Positions 42,341 to 51,102 of a DNA stretch of 64,000 nt are shown one piece after another. Position numbers and translations under genes: made by a program. Positions within the stretch are counted from its first letter, which is position 1, and each line of letters opens with the position of its first letter. Under the pieces are notes generated by a model, which worked only from the letters and a program-made list of their open reading frames with translations, was not told the origin of the DNA and did no database searches. The stretch is taken from NCBI RefSeq assembly GCF_000420305.1, contig NZ_ATUR01000007.1:178033-242032 (forward strand), read 5' to 3'. The stretch is from Novosphingopyxis baekryungensis DSM 16222. Its GTDB lineage: Bacteria; Pseudomonadota; Alphaproteobacteria; Sphingomonadales; Sphingomonadaceae.

Positions 42341-43566
42341 TTGCACGCGCCATCGGCGCAACATGGCCGCTGTGGCTGATCGGCGGCCTTTACATTGCCG
42401 GGCCGGTGATCGGCTGGGTGCTGGCGGCGATGCTGTGCTGGGACTATTATCTGGGACGATCGAACAGGCGCGTGCCGGTGGCCATCTGGCTGTGGATCGG
42501 CGGCATGGCGGCGCTGCTGCTGATCCTGTGGGCCGGTCACAGCAATTTTTCGCTGGGCACCGGCGCTACGATCAAAAGCTCGATCGGCTGGGCCAAGGGA
42601 TGGGCGCTGCTCGCGCTGTTTCCGCTGGCCGGGGCAGCGCTGAATATTCGCGGCGAGGTCATCTCCCGCGCGATCTGCAAATTGGGCCTGCAGACGCTGC
42701 TCATCCTGCCCATCTTTTTGGCCGCGCCGTTCATCGGCCTGCCGGAGACGCTCTGGACTTCTCCGCTCAAGGTGGTCGGCGGGCCGGGGCCGGAATATTT
42801 CTCGACAATCCTTTATACCATCGAGCCGGGGGTCGGCACCGCCCGCTGGCAGTTCTTCGCGCCCTGGTCCCCTGCGGCCGGCATGATCGGCATCATCCAG
42901 GTGCTGCTGGCGTTCCGTGAAAAACATCTCGGCTGGCGCGCGATCGGAATGGCCGGGGGTCTGGTCATCGCCATCCTGTCGCAATCCCGGCTGGCGCTGG
43001 TGGCGCTGCTCGTCATCGCGCCGTTCGTCTGGGGCGTGGGCCGGATCGACCGGGGCTGGATCTGGATGCTGCTGGCGCCGGTGCTGGTCCTGATCGGCCT
43101 GTTCGGACCGTCGCTGCTGGGATTTGCCGACGGATTGATGAACGATTTTTCTTCCGCACGCGCCGATTCCAGCCGGGTGCGCGCCGCGCTGGGCCGTATC
43201 GCCGTCGAACGCTGGGAGGGCGAGGCCTATTGGTTCGGCCATGGCGTGGTCGAGAACGGGCCGCATCTGGTGGAATATATGCCGATCGGCAGCCATCACA
43301 GCTGGTACGGGCTTTTGTTCGTGAAGGGGCTTCTCGGCGCGTTGGCGCTTGGCATTCCGCTGTTCGCCAGCTTCGGTCAGCTGCTCTGGACGGCGCGCCG
43401 TTCCGTGCTGCAACGGTCCGGCCTTGCCATGGTGCTGGTGATGATCCTCTATTCCTTTGGCGAGAACCTGGAAATCCTGGCCTATCTATATTGGCCCGCC
43501 CTGATCGTCATGGGCCAGGCCCTGGTCGGGCCTGCTCCACAAAGCGGTGACGCAGCCAAAGAATAA
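42295..43566 (+). CDS. O-antigen ligase/Wzy-type polymerase
   Basis: This 423-residue protein has about ten to eleven membrane helices and a large periplasmic loop in the second half. The sequence YMPIGSHHSWYGLLFVKGLLG fits the Wzy_C/O-antigen ligase signature (H-x-x-W/Y near a helix start). In a Wzx/Wzy pathway this enzyme joins lipid-linked repeat units in the periplasm. GTG at 42295 is the likely start and lies inside the Wzz-like gene; no later ATG is in frame near the N-terminus. A 13-base-pair hairpin follows the stop. Confidence 0.85.
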   Translation: MASPTHHPQTPAEKLIARAIGATWPLWLIGGLYIAGPVIGWVLAAMLCWDYYLGRSNRRVPVAIWLWIGGMAALLLILWAGHSNFSLGTGATIKSSIGWAKGWALLALFPLAGAALNIRGEVISRAICKLGLQTLLILPIFLAAPFIGLPETLWTSPLKVVGGPGPEYFSTILYTIEPGVGTARWQFFAPWSPAAGMIGIIQVLLAFREKHLGWRAIGMAGGLVIAILSQSRLALVALLVIAPFVWGVGRIDRGWIWMLLAPVLVLIGLFGPSLLGFADGLMNDFSSARADSSRVRAALGRIAVERWEGEAYWFGHGVVENGPHLVEYMPIGSHHSWYGLLFVKGLLGALALGIPLFASFGQLLWTARRSVLQRSGLAMVLVMILYSFGENLEILAYLYWPALIVMGQALVGPAPQSGDAAKE

Positions 43567-43599
43567 AGGCCGCCTTCCCGGTCGATGGGAAGGCGGCCT
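43567..43599. terminator. Strong hairpin terminator between convergent EPS transcripts
   Basis: AGGCCGCCTTCCC (43567-43579) and GGGAAGGCGGCCT (43587-43599) form a perfect 13-base-pair stem with a 7-base loop. It starts directly after the polymerase stop codon and faces the stop of the minus-strand glycosyltransferase gene. No T-run is present, so it may work as a bidirectional block or with Rho. Confidence 0.75.
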
Positions 43600-43626
43600 G
43601 CTGGGGGCCGGCGGGACCGTGATGTC

Positions 43627-44670
43627 CTATGCCATGCTGTCCGTGCTGAAATAGCCCGTCATGGCGGGCATGGCCGAACGCACATGCGCCTTGCGGGTCA
43701 ACACCACGCGCCAGCCATCGAGAATCCTGCGGTGCTGTTCCTGCACATGGTCCCGCGCCTGCGCCCCCATATTTGCGATCGGAGCTTGCAGCGCCCGGGC
43801 AATGGCCGCGGCTATATCGTCCGCGGAGTGCATGGGCGCCACGATCCCGCCTTTGGCGGCCTGCTCCGGAAGACCATCGACATCGGCCACGATAATGGCC
43901 CGGCCCGCCATGCGCGCCTCGGTTGCGACCAGCCCGAACGCTTCATGGAGCGATGGCACGATGACCGCATCGCACCGGGCCAGATATTCGCCCGGATCGT
44001 CTGTCGCGCCGTGCAGCGTGACATGGGGCAGGCCCGTGGCAGCGGCGGCAAGATCGGGCTGTTCCGGTCCACGCCCAAACAGGGTCAGCTGCGCGCGCGC
44101 CGGGCTGAATTTTGCCATCGCATGGATCAGATTGGCGAAATTCTTCTCATGAGAAAAGCGGCCATAGGCGAGCAGGCGCAGCGGCGCGTCCTTGCGCGGC
44201 CGGGCGGGCGCTATGTCCATCAGTTCATCGCGGCCGCTCCACGGATAGATGACCTGGACCTTTGCAGCTGGAATACCGACAGTGCCGACCATCCAGTTGC
44301 GCTGCGCCTTGGACACGCACACGATTTCATCGAAGCAGCGCGCCGCCAGTTTCAGCAGCATGCGGAAGCGGCGGGGGGCGGATACGCGATGCGCCTCGAA
44401 CGCCTTCGTATAGCTATGCTCCACATGGATCATGCGGGCCTTCGGATTGTGCAGCCGGAGCATCGCCAGATAGGGCAGGCGGCTCCAGCATGGCGGGACG
44501 TGACAGATGATGACATCCGCACGCAGCGGTGCCGCATCGCGCGGATCGCGGCCCATGGGCATGATCTGCGCGCTGGCGATGGACGCGATGGCGGGCTGGG
44601 TGAACATGGTCAGCGCCCGGGTGACGCCGCCCATGGCGAAATCGTCGAGAAGGTGAATGGTGCGGATCAT
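43627..44670 (-). CDS. Glycosyltransferase family 4
   Basis: This 347-residue GT-B enzyme has an N-terminal substrate domain (TIHLLDDFAMGGVTRAL) and a C-terminal nucleotide-sugar domain (LRLLAYGRFSHEKNFANLIHAM). The E-x7-E signature reads SLHEAFGLVATEA. It transfers a sugar to the growing lipid-linked repeat unit on the cytoplasmic face. ATG 44670 overlaps the stop of the upstream GT2 gene (ATGA); the open frame extends further but belongs to that gene's coding region. It is the last gene of a minus-strand operon with two GT2 genes and a flippase. Confidence 0.9.
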   Translation of the reverse strand: MIRTIHLLDDFAMGGVTRALTMFTQPAIASIASAQIMPMGRDPRDAAPLRADVIICHVPPCWSRLPYLAMLRLHNPKARMIHVEHSYTKAFEAHRVSAPRRFRMLLKLAARCFDEIVCVSKAQRNWMVGTVGIPAAKVQVIYPWSGRDELMDIAPARPRKDAPLRLLAYGRFSHEKNFANLIHAMAKFSPARAQLTLFGRGPEQPDLAAAATGLPHVTLHGATDDPGEYLARCDAVIVPSLHEAFGLVATEARMAGRAIIVADVDGLPEQAAKGGIVAPMHSADDIAAAIARALQAPIANMGAQARDHVQEQHRRILDGWRVVLTRKAHVRSAMPAMTGYFSTDSMA

Positions 44671-45653
44671 GCTGCTGCTTTCAGATAGGGTTGCATGATC
44701 TTGCGAAAACGCTCCGGCCCCAGCGCGCTGGCAACCAGGATCGCGCCGCCCGTGGTCACGCTCTTGCGCGGCTCTTCCCAAACCAGCCGCGGCGCCGCCT
44801 TCATGGCGCGCATCATCAAATTGCGCGCCAGTTCCGGATTGCCGAGCTGGACCGAGCGGCGGGCCAGATAGCGCAGCTGATAGGCCCGGGCCGTTTCGCC
44901 ATGACGCTCGATCAGATCGGACGCGAAACCGCGGGCCTTGCGCATCATGGCGGTCCAGCTGAGATATTGCTTCACGACATTGGCCGACAGCGCGCCGCCG
45001 ATAATGCGGTAATCGGTGAGCAGACCGGCAATCCCTTCGAAAGCGACATCATGGCCCGCGGCGAGCCGCATCCACATTTCGATATCTTCCGACTGGCGGA
45101 AAGTCTCGTCGAACCAGCAGGTGCGTTCTGGCTCGTCGGGATGCGGGAAGGCGGCCAGATCGAGCGCCGCGCGCCGCAGCACCGCGGCGCTGCCATTGCC
45201 GACCGGGTTGCGGCACAGAATGTCCTTCGGCTCAACCCGGCCAAGCTTCGGCCGCATCGCGACCGTTAGTGGTTCGCCATGTTCGTCGATCATGCGGGAA
45301 CCGGCATAGCTGACGCCGACTGCCGGGTTGGCCATGAGATGGATATAATGCAGCAGCAGCTTGTCACGATGCCAGCGATCGTCGGAATCGAGCAACGCGA
45401 TGAACGGCGCGCGGGCGTGGGCGATGCCGCTGTTGCGCGCACCAGCCAGGCCGCGATTGGCCTGGCTGACAATGCGAATGCGCGGGTCATCAAACTGGCG
45501 CACCACCTCCATCGAGCCATCGGTACCGCCATCGTCGACGATAATCAGCTCCAACGCGTCCAGCGTCTGGTCCAGCACCGACCGGATGGCTTCGCCCACA
45601 TAGGCTTCGACATTGTAGACTGGCATGATGACGGACATTTTCGGGCGGGTCAT
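44667..45653 (-). CDS. Glycosyltransferase family 2
   Basis: This 328-residue GT-A enzyme starts MTRPKMSVIMPVYNVEAYVGEAI. It has the metal-binding acidic motif LLDSDDRW, a QSEDIEMWMRLA acceptor-site segment and a basic/hydrophobic C-terminal tail. It probably adds one sugar of the repeat unit. AGGAG lies 7 bases before ATG 45653; a second ATG at 45659 is too close to that site. It is closely similar in layout to the GT2 immediately upstream, suggesting duplication. It is part of the same minus-strand operon. Confidence 0.9.
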   Translation of the reverse strand: MTRPKMSVIMPVYNVEAYVGEAIRSVLDQTLDALELIIVDDGGTDGSMEVVRQFDDPRIRIVSQANRGLAGARNSGIAHARAPFIALLDSDDRWHRDKLLLHYIHLMANPAVGVSYAGSRMIDEHGEPLTVAMRPKLGRVEPKDILCRNPVGNGSAAVLRRAALDLAAFPHPDEPERTCWFDETFRQSEDIEMWMRLAAGHDVAFEGIAGLLTDYRIIGGALSANVVKQYLSWTAMMRKARGFASDLIERHGETARAYQLRYLARRSVQLGNPELARNLMMRAMKAAPRLVWEEPRKSVTTGGAILVASALGPERFRKIMQPYLKAAA

Positions 45654-45691
45654 TTTCATTCTCCTGTGAATTTCGGTGGAGTAGTTTGAGA

Positions 45692-46621
45692 TCAGGCGAA
45701 CAGGGCGGTGCGCATGTTCGCAGGCATCAACGGAGCGGCCAGAACACCGCCCAGGGTCAGGGCGCTGCGGCGGCCACCGCTGAGGAAAATCTGTGAATGG
45801 GCCGCCAGCCCACGCTTCACGAAGCTGCGGGCGACGGATGCCCGCGCACCGGAGCGCAGCGCGCGGCGGGCGAGATAGCGACAATAGAGCGCCTCGGCCC
45901 CGGCCAGATCGATCCTGTGGGACCAGCGAACGGCCAGATCGCGCCAGTTTTGCAGCATCGCATCGAAGTCACAGGACAGGCCGTCCGCACTCATGCGATA
46001 ATCCACCAGGGTTTCCTGAATGCCTTTGACCAGGCGTCCGTCGCCGATGAACCGCGCCAGGAAATCCTGATCCTCGGCATAGCGCATGCTACGGCTGAAT
46101 CCGCCGATCTCCAGGAAGGAATCGCGCTCGACGACCAGATTAGAGCAGGTGCAAACCGCGTTCTCGACCACGGCATCCGGGATGTCGAGATAGGCATCGG
46201 GAACCTGCGAAACGGTTTTGGCATGGCCCATCGCGCCGTCCTGATCTGGCCGGAAAGCGATGCGCCCAAAGCTGGCTTCGACGGCAGGATCACGATCATG
46301 CAAAGCGCGATGTTCGGCCAGCTTGTTTTCGGACCAGCGGTCATCGGCGTCCAGAAAGGCGATCAGATGACCACGGGCCAGCGCCACCCCCAGATTGCGG
46401 GCGGCCGACACGCCCTGGTTCTTCTGGCTGGAAACGCGAATGCGATCGTCCGTTTCAGCCAGTTCCAGCGCGGCATAGACGGTGTCGTCGGTCGAACCAT
46501 CGTCGATCACAACGATATCGAAATCCTGATCGCTCTGCTTGAGCACGCTGCAAATGGCGCTGCGAATGGTTTTGGCGGCGTTGTAGGCCGGAATGACCAC
46601 GGTGAAATGCGGCTTGTTCAT
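45692..46621 (-). CDS. Glycosyltransferase family 2
   Basis: This 309-residue GT-A enzyme begins MNKPHFTVVIPAYNAAKTIRSA. It has IVVIDDGSTDDT, the acidic motif FLDADDRW and AEDQDFLARFIGDGR near the acceptor site. Its start overlaps the flippase stop by one base (TGATG), so it is translationally coupled to it. It is similar in length and order of motifs to the GT2 downstream, including a shared C-terminal YLARR…S pattern. The sugar specificity cannot be read from the sequence. Confidence 0.9.
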   Translation of the reverse strand: MNKPHFTVVIPAYNAAKTIRSAICSVLKQSDQDFDIVVIDDGSTDDTVYAALELAETDDRIRVSSQKNQGVSAARNLGVALARGHLIAFLDADDRWSENKLAEHRALHDRDPAVEASFGRIAFRPDQDGAMGHAKTVSQVPDAYLDIPDAVVENAVCTCSNLVVERDSFLEIGGFSRSMRYAEDQDFLARFIGDGRLVKGIQETLVDYRMSADGLSCDFDAMLQNWRDLAVRWSHRIDLAGAEALYCRYLARRALRSGARASVARSFVKRGLAAHSQIFLSGGRRSALTLGGVLAAPLMPANMRTALFA

Positions 46622-47895
46622 CAGATGGTTCCTTTCTGGAAGATGTGCGGGACGGTGATGCGGGGGATCAGATGGGCCGCCGCAAAGGGGATCAGGGTCA
46701 GGGCCAGGCCAAGGGCAAACCCAAGGCATGCGGCGATGAGGTCAATCTGCGCGCCGATGGCCAGACCGCCCAGGGCTGCGGCTGTCGCCAGCGCCATCAT
46801 CCGCGTTTCGGCGAAGGGGCGCTGTTCGGCCCGGTAGCGCGCCCCGACCAGCGAACCGGCGTACAGCGGCAGCGCAGCGAGCGAGAGCATGACCAGATAG
46901 GGCGTGGCCGATACCCACGTCGCGCCGAACACGATCGGCACATAGAGCGGGGCGAGCAGCACCTGCGCCGCCACGACGGGGGCCAGGAAGGCCAAGCCGA
47001 TCCAGAATGCCTTGCAAAATTCCTCGGCCCGGTTCGCCCCGCTGCTTTTGCAGAGATGCGGGAAAATCACGATGTTGCAGGCAGCCACGAAAGACTGGGT
47101 GATGCCGAGCCCGGCGTTGAAGGCGAAATAGTACAGGCCCAGCGCGTTGGTCCCCAGCAGGGCACCGATGATCAGTTTGTCGGCGTGGATGCGTGCTGCG
47201 CTGAACATCTCGGATGCCAATATGGCAGGGCCGAAGCCGGCGAACGCGCGGTACGGTGCATAGCCGGCAGCACGATCGCCGCTCCATGGGAAGGCATGGC
47301 GGGCCATTAGCGTCCACAGCGGCGCGGTCAGCAATTTGGGCAGAATGATCGCCCATGCACTCGGCCACAGCAGGACCAGCGCGACGGTCAGCGCATTGTC
47401 CAGCATCGTCTGCGTTGCGGAGATGCGCGCTGCAGCCGTCATGCGCTGTTCGCGCATCAGCAGGAAGATCGAGACCAGCCCCGGTGGCATGATGACATAA
47501 ACCAGCGACAGCACCGCCAGCATCATCGCCGCCTCGGTCAGCCCGAAATGGCGTGCCATGATTTCCGCGATCACCAGCTGGATGGCGGCCACGGCAACGC
47601 AGACGATCCAGAACAGCTGCCGGGCGCTGTTGCAGAGTGCTTCCACTTCATCGTCCCGCGCGGCGATGATGCGCTGACCGATGCCGACATTGGCAAGAAC
47701 GCGCACCAGCTCGAAAATACTGAGCGCAAGAGCGGCGGTGCCCAGCATTTCAGGCGAGATGCGGCGGGCAACGATCAGAATGCTCGCCAGCCGTACGACC
47801 CGGCTGACGGCTTCGGCCGAGCCATAGGCAAGCAAGCCGCGCATGACCGGCGAGCGGGCCGTGATGTGCGATATGCGATGTGCGATGGTGAACAT
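46621..47895 (-). CDS. Oligosaccharide flippase (Wzx/PST family)
   Basis: This 424-residue protein has about twelve hydrophobic segments and the pattern of the polysaccharide transporter family (LLAYGSAEAVSRVVRLASILIVARRISPEMLG at the first helix, GTNALGLYYFAFNAG mid-protein). Wzx flippases move lipid-linked repeat units across the inner membrane. The ATG at 47895 is chosen because GAGGG lies 6 bases upstream; an ATG 36 bases earlier is possible. It is the first gene of the minus-strand EPS operon and is divergent from the fused initiating transferase. Confidence 0.88.
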   Translation of the reverse strand: MFTIAHRISHITARSPVMRGLLAYGSAEAVSRVVRLASILIVARRISPEMLGTAALALSIFELVRVLANVGIGQRIIAARDDEVEALCNSARQLFWIVCVAVAAIQLVIAEIMARHFGLTEAAMMLAVLSLVYVIMPPGLVSIFLLMREQRMTAAARISATQTMLDNALTVALVLLWPSAWAIILPKLLTAPLWTLMARHAFPWSGDRAAGYAPYRAFAGFGPAILASEMFSAARIHADKLIIGALLGTNALGLYYFAFNAGLGITQSFVAACNIVIFPHLCKSSGANRAEEFCKAFWIGLAFLAPVVAAQVLLAPLYVPIVFGATWVSATPYLVMLSLAALPLYAGSLVGARYRAEQRPFAETRMMALATAAALGGLAIGAQIDLIAACLGFALGLALTLIPFAAAHLIPRITVPHIFQKGTI

Positions 47896-48019
47896 GACAG
47901 GCCCTCGTTGATGACGAAGCCTGTGTTTCAACTATTATGCCAAATCCGGAAAATGGCGGCTTTGCGTGGTTCTTCCAGCCTGGCCCATGGCGCAAAATGC
48001 ACCATAAGGAGCGCGTCCC

Positions 48020-49447
48020 ATGAAACAGATTGCTTCAACCGACTTCCAGATCATTCCCGAACAGGAGCTGGCCCTGCGTTTTGCGCCGGACAGCAAGCTC
48101 CCCACCGCGCAGCTGTTCGGCCTTCCGCTTGTCAAAGCCCAGCGGGGCCAGATGGCACGGCGCATCGTCTCCAAGGCGCGCCGTGGCCGGGAGACGGTGG
48201 TCAACTTCATCAATGCCCATTGCGTCAATACCGCCCGCGCCGACCGCGCCTATCGCGAAGCGCTGAAGGATAGCGACATGCTGCTGCCCGACGGCGTTGG
48301 CATGGAAATCGCCGCCCGGATGGCGGGGCGAGCGCTGGGGGATAACCTCAACGGCACCGATCTCTATCCGGAAATCTGCGCAGAAGCGGCCTGCGAGGGC
48401 GTGGGCCTGTTCCTTCTGGGCGGCGCGCCGGGCGTTGCCGCCGATGCCGCCGGCTGGGCGAAGAGCCGCCACAAGGCGCTGCGGATCTGCGGAACGCAGC
48501 ATGGCTATTATGATCAGGCGGACGAAGATGCCGTCATTGCGATGATTAACGCATCGCAGGCGGGCATCCTGTTCGTCGGTTTCGGTGTGCCGCTTCAGGA
48601 AAAGTGGATCGAACGCAACCGGCACCGGATCGATGTACCGGTGATCTTGGGCGTCGGCGGCCTGTTCGATTATTATTCCGGACGCATCCCGCGCGCGCCC
48701 AAGCTGGTGCGCGCCTGCAAAAGCGAATGGATGTGGCGTCTGGCCATGGAGCCGCGGCGTCTGGCGCAGCGTTATCTGCTCGGCAATGCTGCATTTTTGC
48801 TGCACGCCGCTGCAGCGGCTGCCCAGATACGCGGCTGGAACGACCGGGCCTATGATGCAACGAAGCGCGCGCTCGATGTCACGGTCGCCATGCTGGCCCT
48901 GATCGTGCTGCTGCCACTTCTGCTGCTGACCGCACTGGCCATCTGGACCGAGGACCGCGGCCCCATATTCTTCTTCCAGACGCGCATCGGCGCGGACGGC
49001 GTACCCTTCCGCATGGTCAAATTCCGCTCGATGTTCACCGATGCCGAGGCGCGCAAAACCGCCTTGCTTGCCGCATCGGACAGGCAGGGGGCATCGTTCA
49101 AGATGCGGCGGGATCCGCGCATCACGCGCGTGGGCCGCATCATCCGCCGCCTGTCGATCGACGAACTGCCGCAGCTGTTCAACGTGCTTGGCGGGAGCAT
49201 GGCCATTGTCGGCCCGCGTCCCGCGCTGGCCAGCGAAGTCGGCACCTATCGCCATGCGCAGTGGGAACGGCTTGGCGGAAAGCCTGGGATTACGTGCAGT
49301 TGGCAGGTCAGTGGCCGCGCGGACATTCCTTTCCACCGCCAGGCGATCATGGACCGGGCCTATCTGCGCCGCCGCAATATCCTGATGGACATGCGCCTGA
49401 TGGTGCAGACCATCCCGGCCGTGATCGGAGGGCGCGGCGCCTATTGA
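48020..49447 (+). CDS. Fusion of WecG/TagA glycosyltransferase with an initiating sugar-phosphate transferase
   Basis: This 475-residue protein joins two enzymes. Residues about 35-265 are a WecG/TagA/CpsF domain: VNFINAHCVNTARADRAYREAL, LPDGVGMEIAA, LNGTDLYPEIC, FVGFGVPLQEKWI. Residues about 280-475 are a bacterial sugar transferase: one helix (VTVAMLALIVLLPLLLLTAL), FRMVKFRSMFTDAE, LSIDELPQLFNVLGG and MAIVGPRPAL. The second domain starts synthesis by putting sugar-1-phosphate on undecaprenyl phosphate, and the first adds the next sugar, so one protein could make the lipid-linked disaccharide. AAGGAG precedes the ATG. Its stop overlaps the convergent kinase-like gene by 7 bases. Confidence 0.92.
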   Translation: MKQIASTDFQIIPEQELALRFAPDSKLPTAQLFGLPLVKAQRGQMARRIVSKARRGRETVVNFINAHCVNTARADRAYREALKDSDMLLPDGVGMEIAARMAGRALGDNLNGTDLYPEICAEAACEGVGLFLLGGAPGVAADAAGWAKSRHKALRICGTQHGYYDQADEDAVIAMINASQAGILFVGFGVPLQEKWIERNRHRIDVPVILGVGGLFDYYSGRIPRAPKLVRACKSEWMWRLAMEPRRLAQRYLLGNAAFLLHAAAAAAQIRGWNDRAYDATKRALDVTVAMLALIVLLPLLLLTALAIWTEDRGPIFFFQTRIGADGVPFRMVKFRSMFTDAEARKTALLAASDRQGASFKMRRDPRITRVGRIIRRLSIDELPQLFNVLGGSMAIVGPRPALASEVGTYRHAQWERLGGKPGITCSWQVSGRADIPFHRQAIMDRAYLRRRNILMDMRLMVQTIPAVIGGRGAY

Positions 49448-51102
49448 TTGCCCTCGATCAGCGCCCTGTAGAGATCGTCGATGGCCAGCAGGCTGGCGGC
49501 GATCTCCTGGCGCAAGGGATCGGGCGATGGATCGCCGCGCGATCCATAGGCTTCACGAAACCGGGTGAGCTCCTCGACAATGCCGACGGCGCCGACATTC
49601 AGCGATACGCCCTTCAGGGTATGCGCGGCCCGCGACAGCTGTTCGTCATCCTTCGCCTCGATCGCCTTCAGTACGGCGGTGGAATATTGGCCGATATCCT
49701 TGCGGGCCGCATCGCGCATCCGCTCGCGATAGGCAGCCGGCAGATCCAGAAAGGCACGCTGGAACAGTTCATGATCGAAACGCGCCTGCACGGCCTGATA
49801 ATTCTGTCCCACGATCCGCGCGGTCTGCAGCGCTGTCTCCAGCGCGTCCCGACGGATCGGCTTGGCCAGGCAGGCGGTCATGCCGGCAGACAGCAGGCGT
49901 TCGCGCTCGGCTTGCAAACTGTGCGCTGTAATGCCGACGATCGGCGTGCGCGACGCAGGGCCGGGCAAGGCGCGGATCGCCTGCGTGGCTTCCTCGCCGG
50001 TCATCAGCGGCATCATCACATCCATCAGAACCAGATCGAACCCTTCCCGCCGCACCCGCTCTACCGCCTCGGCGCCATCGCCAACGCTGGTGACATCGCA
50101 TCCCATCCCGCCAAGCATGGCTTCGATGACGTAGCGATTGCTTTCGGTGTCCTCCGCCAACAGCACGCGCAGCTTCTGCCCGGGTTCGACGGCCCTTCCG
50201 TCGCCGGTCTCACGCGCCACGGGTGAGGGACCCGCCGCGATGTCGGCAGGACGCTGCTCCCCGCCGGCCTCCTCGAGCAGGCGATTGGCGATCAACGTGA
50301 GCTGTTCATTGGCCTCTTGCACCACGGCAAAATCGGCATCATCCCTATGGACCTTGTCCGACAGCAGCTCGATGCCGCCCGTCAGTGAGTTCAGCGGTGT
50401 GCGGATGGCATGCGCCATTTCCGTGATGAAGCGGGTCCGCGTTTCGAGCGCCTGCTCTGTTTTTCGCTGCTCTGCCGCCAGTTCCTGGCTCAGCTTGTCA
50501 AGCTCGCGAACGCGCCGTTCGGCCCGATATTGCAGGGCCTGAACCTGGCGTGCATCGGCGCGGCGTTCGGTGAAATCCTGCACGGTACCGAGCGTGATGG
50601 CGGGGGTGGTTTCGGTGGCGCGTTCACGCCGGATCGACCAGCGCAGCCAGCGCACCTCGCGCGTGTCGTAACGGCGGATGCGGTGCTCGAAGACATGATC
50701 GATGCCGGGCGGCATCTTTCTGAAGAAGTCCAGACCACTGCGCATTATGCGGCTCGCGTCCAGCGGATGCAGCGCCGCCACCAGTTTCTCCAGCATTGGT
50801 TCGTCATCCTGCGGCAGGCCCAGCAGATCATTGGCGGCGCGTGAGGCGGTAAACGGCTTGCCCTTCTGTCCAAAGATCGTCGCCATTTTGGCGGTGGCCT
50901 GCGCACGCAGCAGATGTCGGCTCTCGATCTCCAGGCGCTCGGCGAGGTCGCTTTCGCGCTGGCTGAGTTCCTGATTGGCCTGGTACAGATCGCGCATGCG
51001 CGCTTCCAGTGCGGTTTCGGCTTCCTGCAGCGCCCGCTCGGCGCGGTTCAGCCGAATTTGCAAAATCTCCGCGCGTTCCTGCGCCGGGATATCGTCATCC
51101 AT
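49441..51102 (-). CDS. Phosphorelay scaffold: PAS-HisKA-REC-HPt protein without an ATPase domain
   Basis: This 553-residue soluble protein has an N-terminal coiled coil (about 8-65), a PAS-like region (70-180) and a dimerisation/H-box with His231 (ITEMAHAIRTPLNS). A receiver follows with Asp361 (VLMDVMMPLMTGEE), then a C-terminal HPt domain with His494 (SRAAHTLKGVS). Between the H-box (about 270) and the receiver (310) there is only a linker: the HATPase_c domain is absent. It cannot phosphorylate itself, so its H-box or receiver must be served by another kinase. The overlapping upstream gene encodes a kinase with an intact ATPase domain. The two together equal one BarA/ArcB-type hybrid kinase. 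Confidence 0.9.
   Translation of the reverse strand: MDDDIPAQERAEILQIRLNRAERALQEAETALEARMRDLYQANQELSQRESDLAERLEIESRHLLRAQATAKMATIFGQKGKPFTASRAANDLLGLPQDDEPMLEKLVAALHPLDASRIMRSGLDFFRKMPPGIDHVFEHRIRRYDTREVRWLRWSIRRERATETTPAITLGTVQDFTERRADARQVQALQYRAERRVRELDKLSQELAAEQRKTEQALETRTRFITEMAHAIRTPLNSLTGGIELLSDKVHRDDADFAVVQEANEQLTLIANRLLEEAGGEQRPADIAAGPSPVARETGDGRAVEPGQKLRVLLAEDTESNRYVIEAMLGGMGCDVTSVGDGAEAVERVRREGFDLVLMDVMMPLMTGEEATQAIRALPGPASRTPIVGITAHSLQAERERLLSAGMTACLAKPIRRDALETALQTARIVGQNYQAVQARFDHELFQRAFLDLPAAYRERMRDAARKDIGQYSTAVLKAIEAKDDEQLSRAAHTLKGVSLNVGAVGIVEELTRFREAYGSRGDPSPDPLRQEIAASLLAIDDLYRALIEGNQ

Noticed and set aside
47932..48019. TGGC/TGC combinations checked as a third sigma-54 promoter for the flippase and fused transferase genes
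   Set aside because: The GG to GC offsets are 9-10 bases instead of 12.
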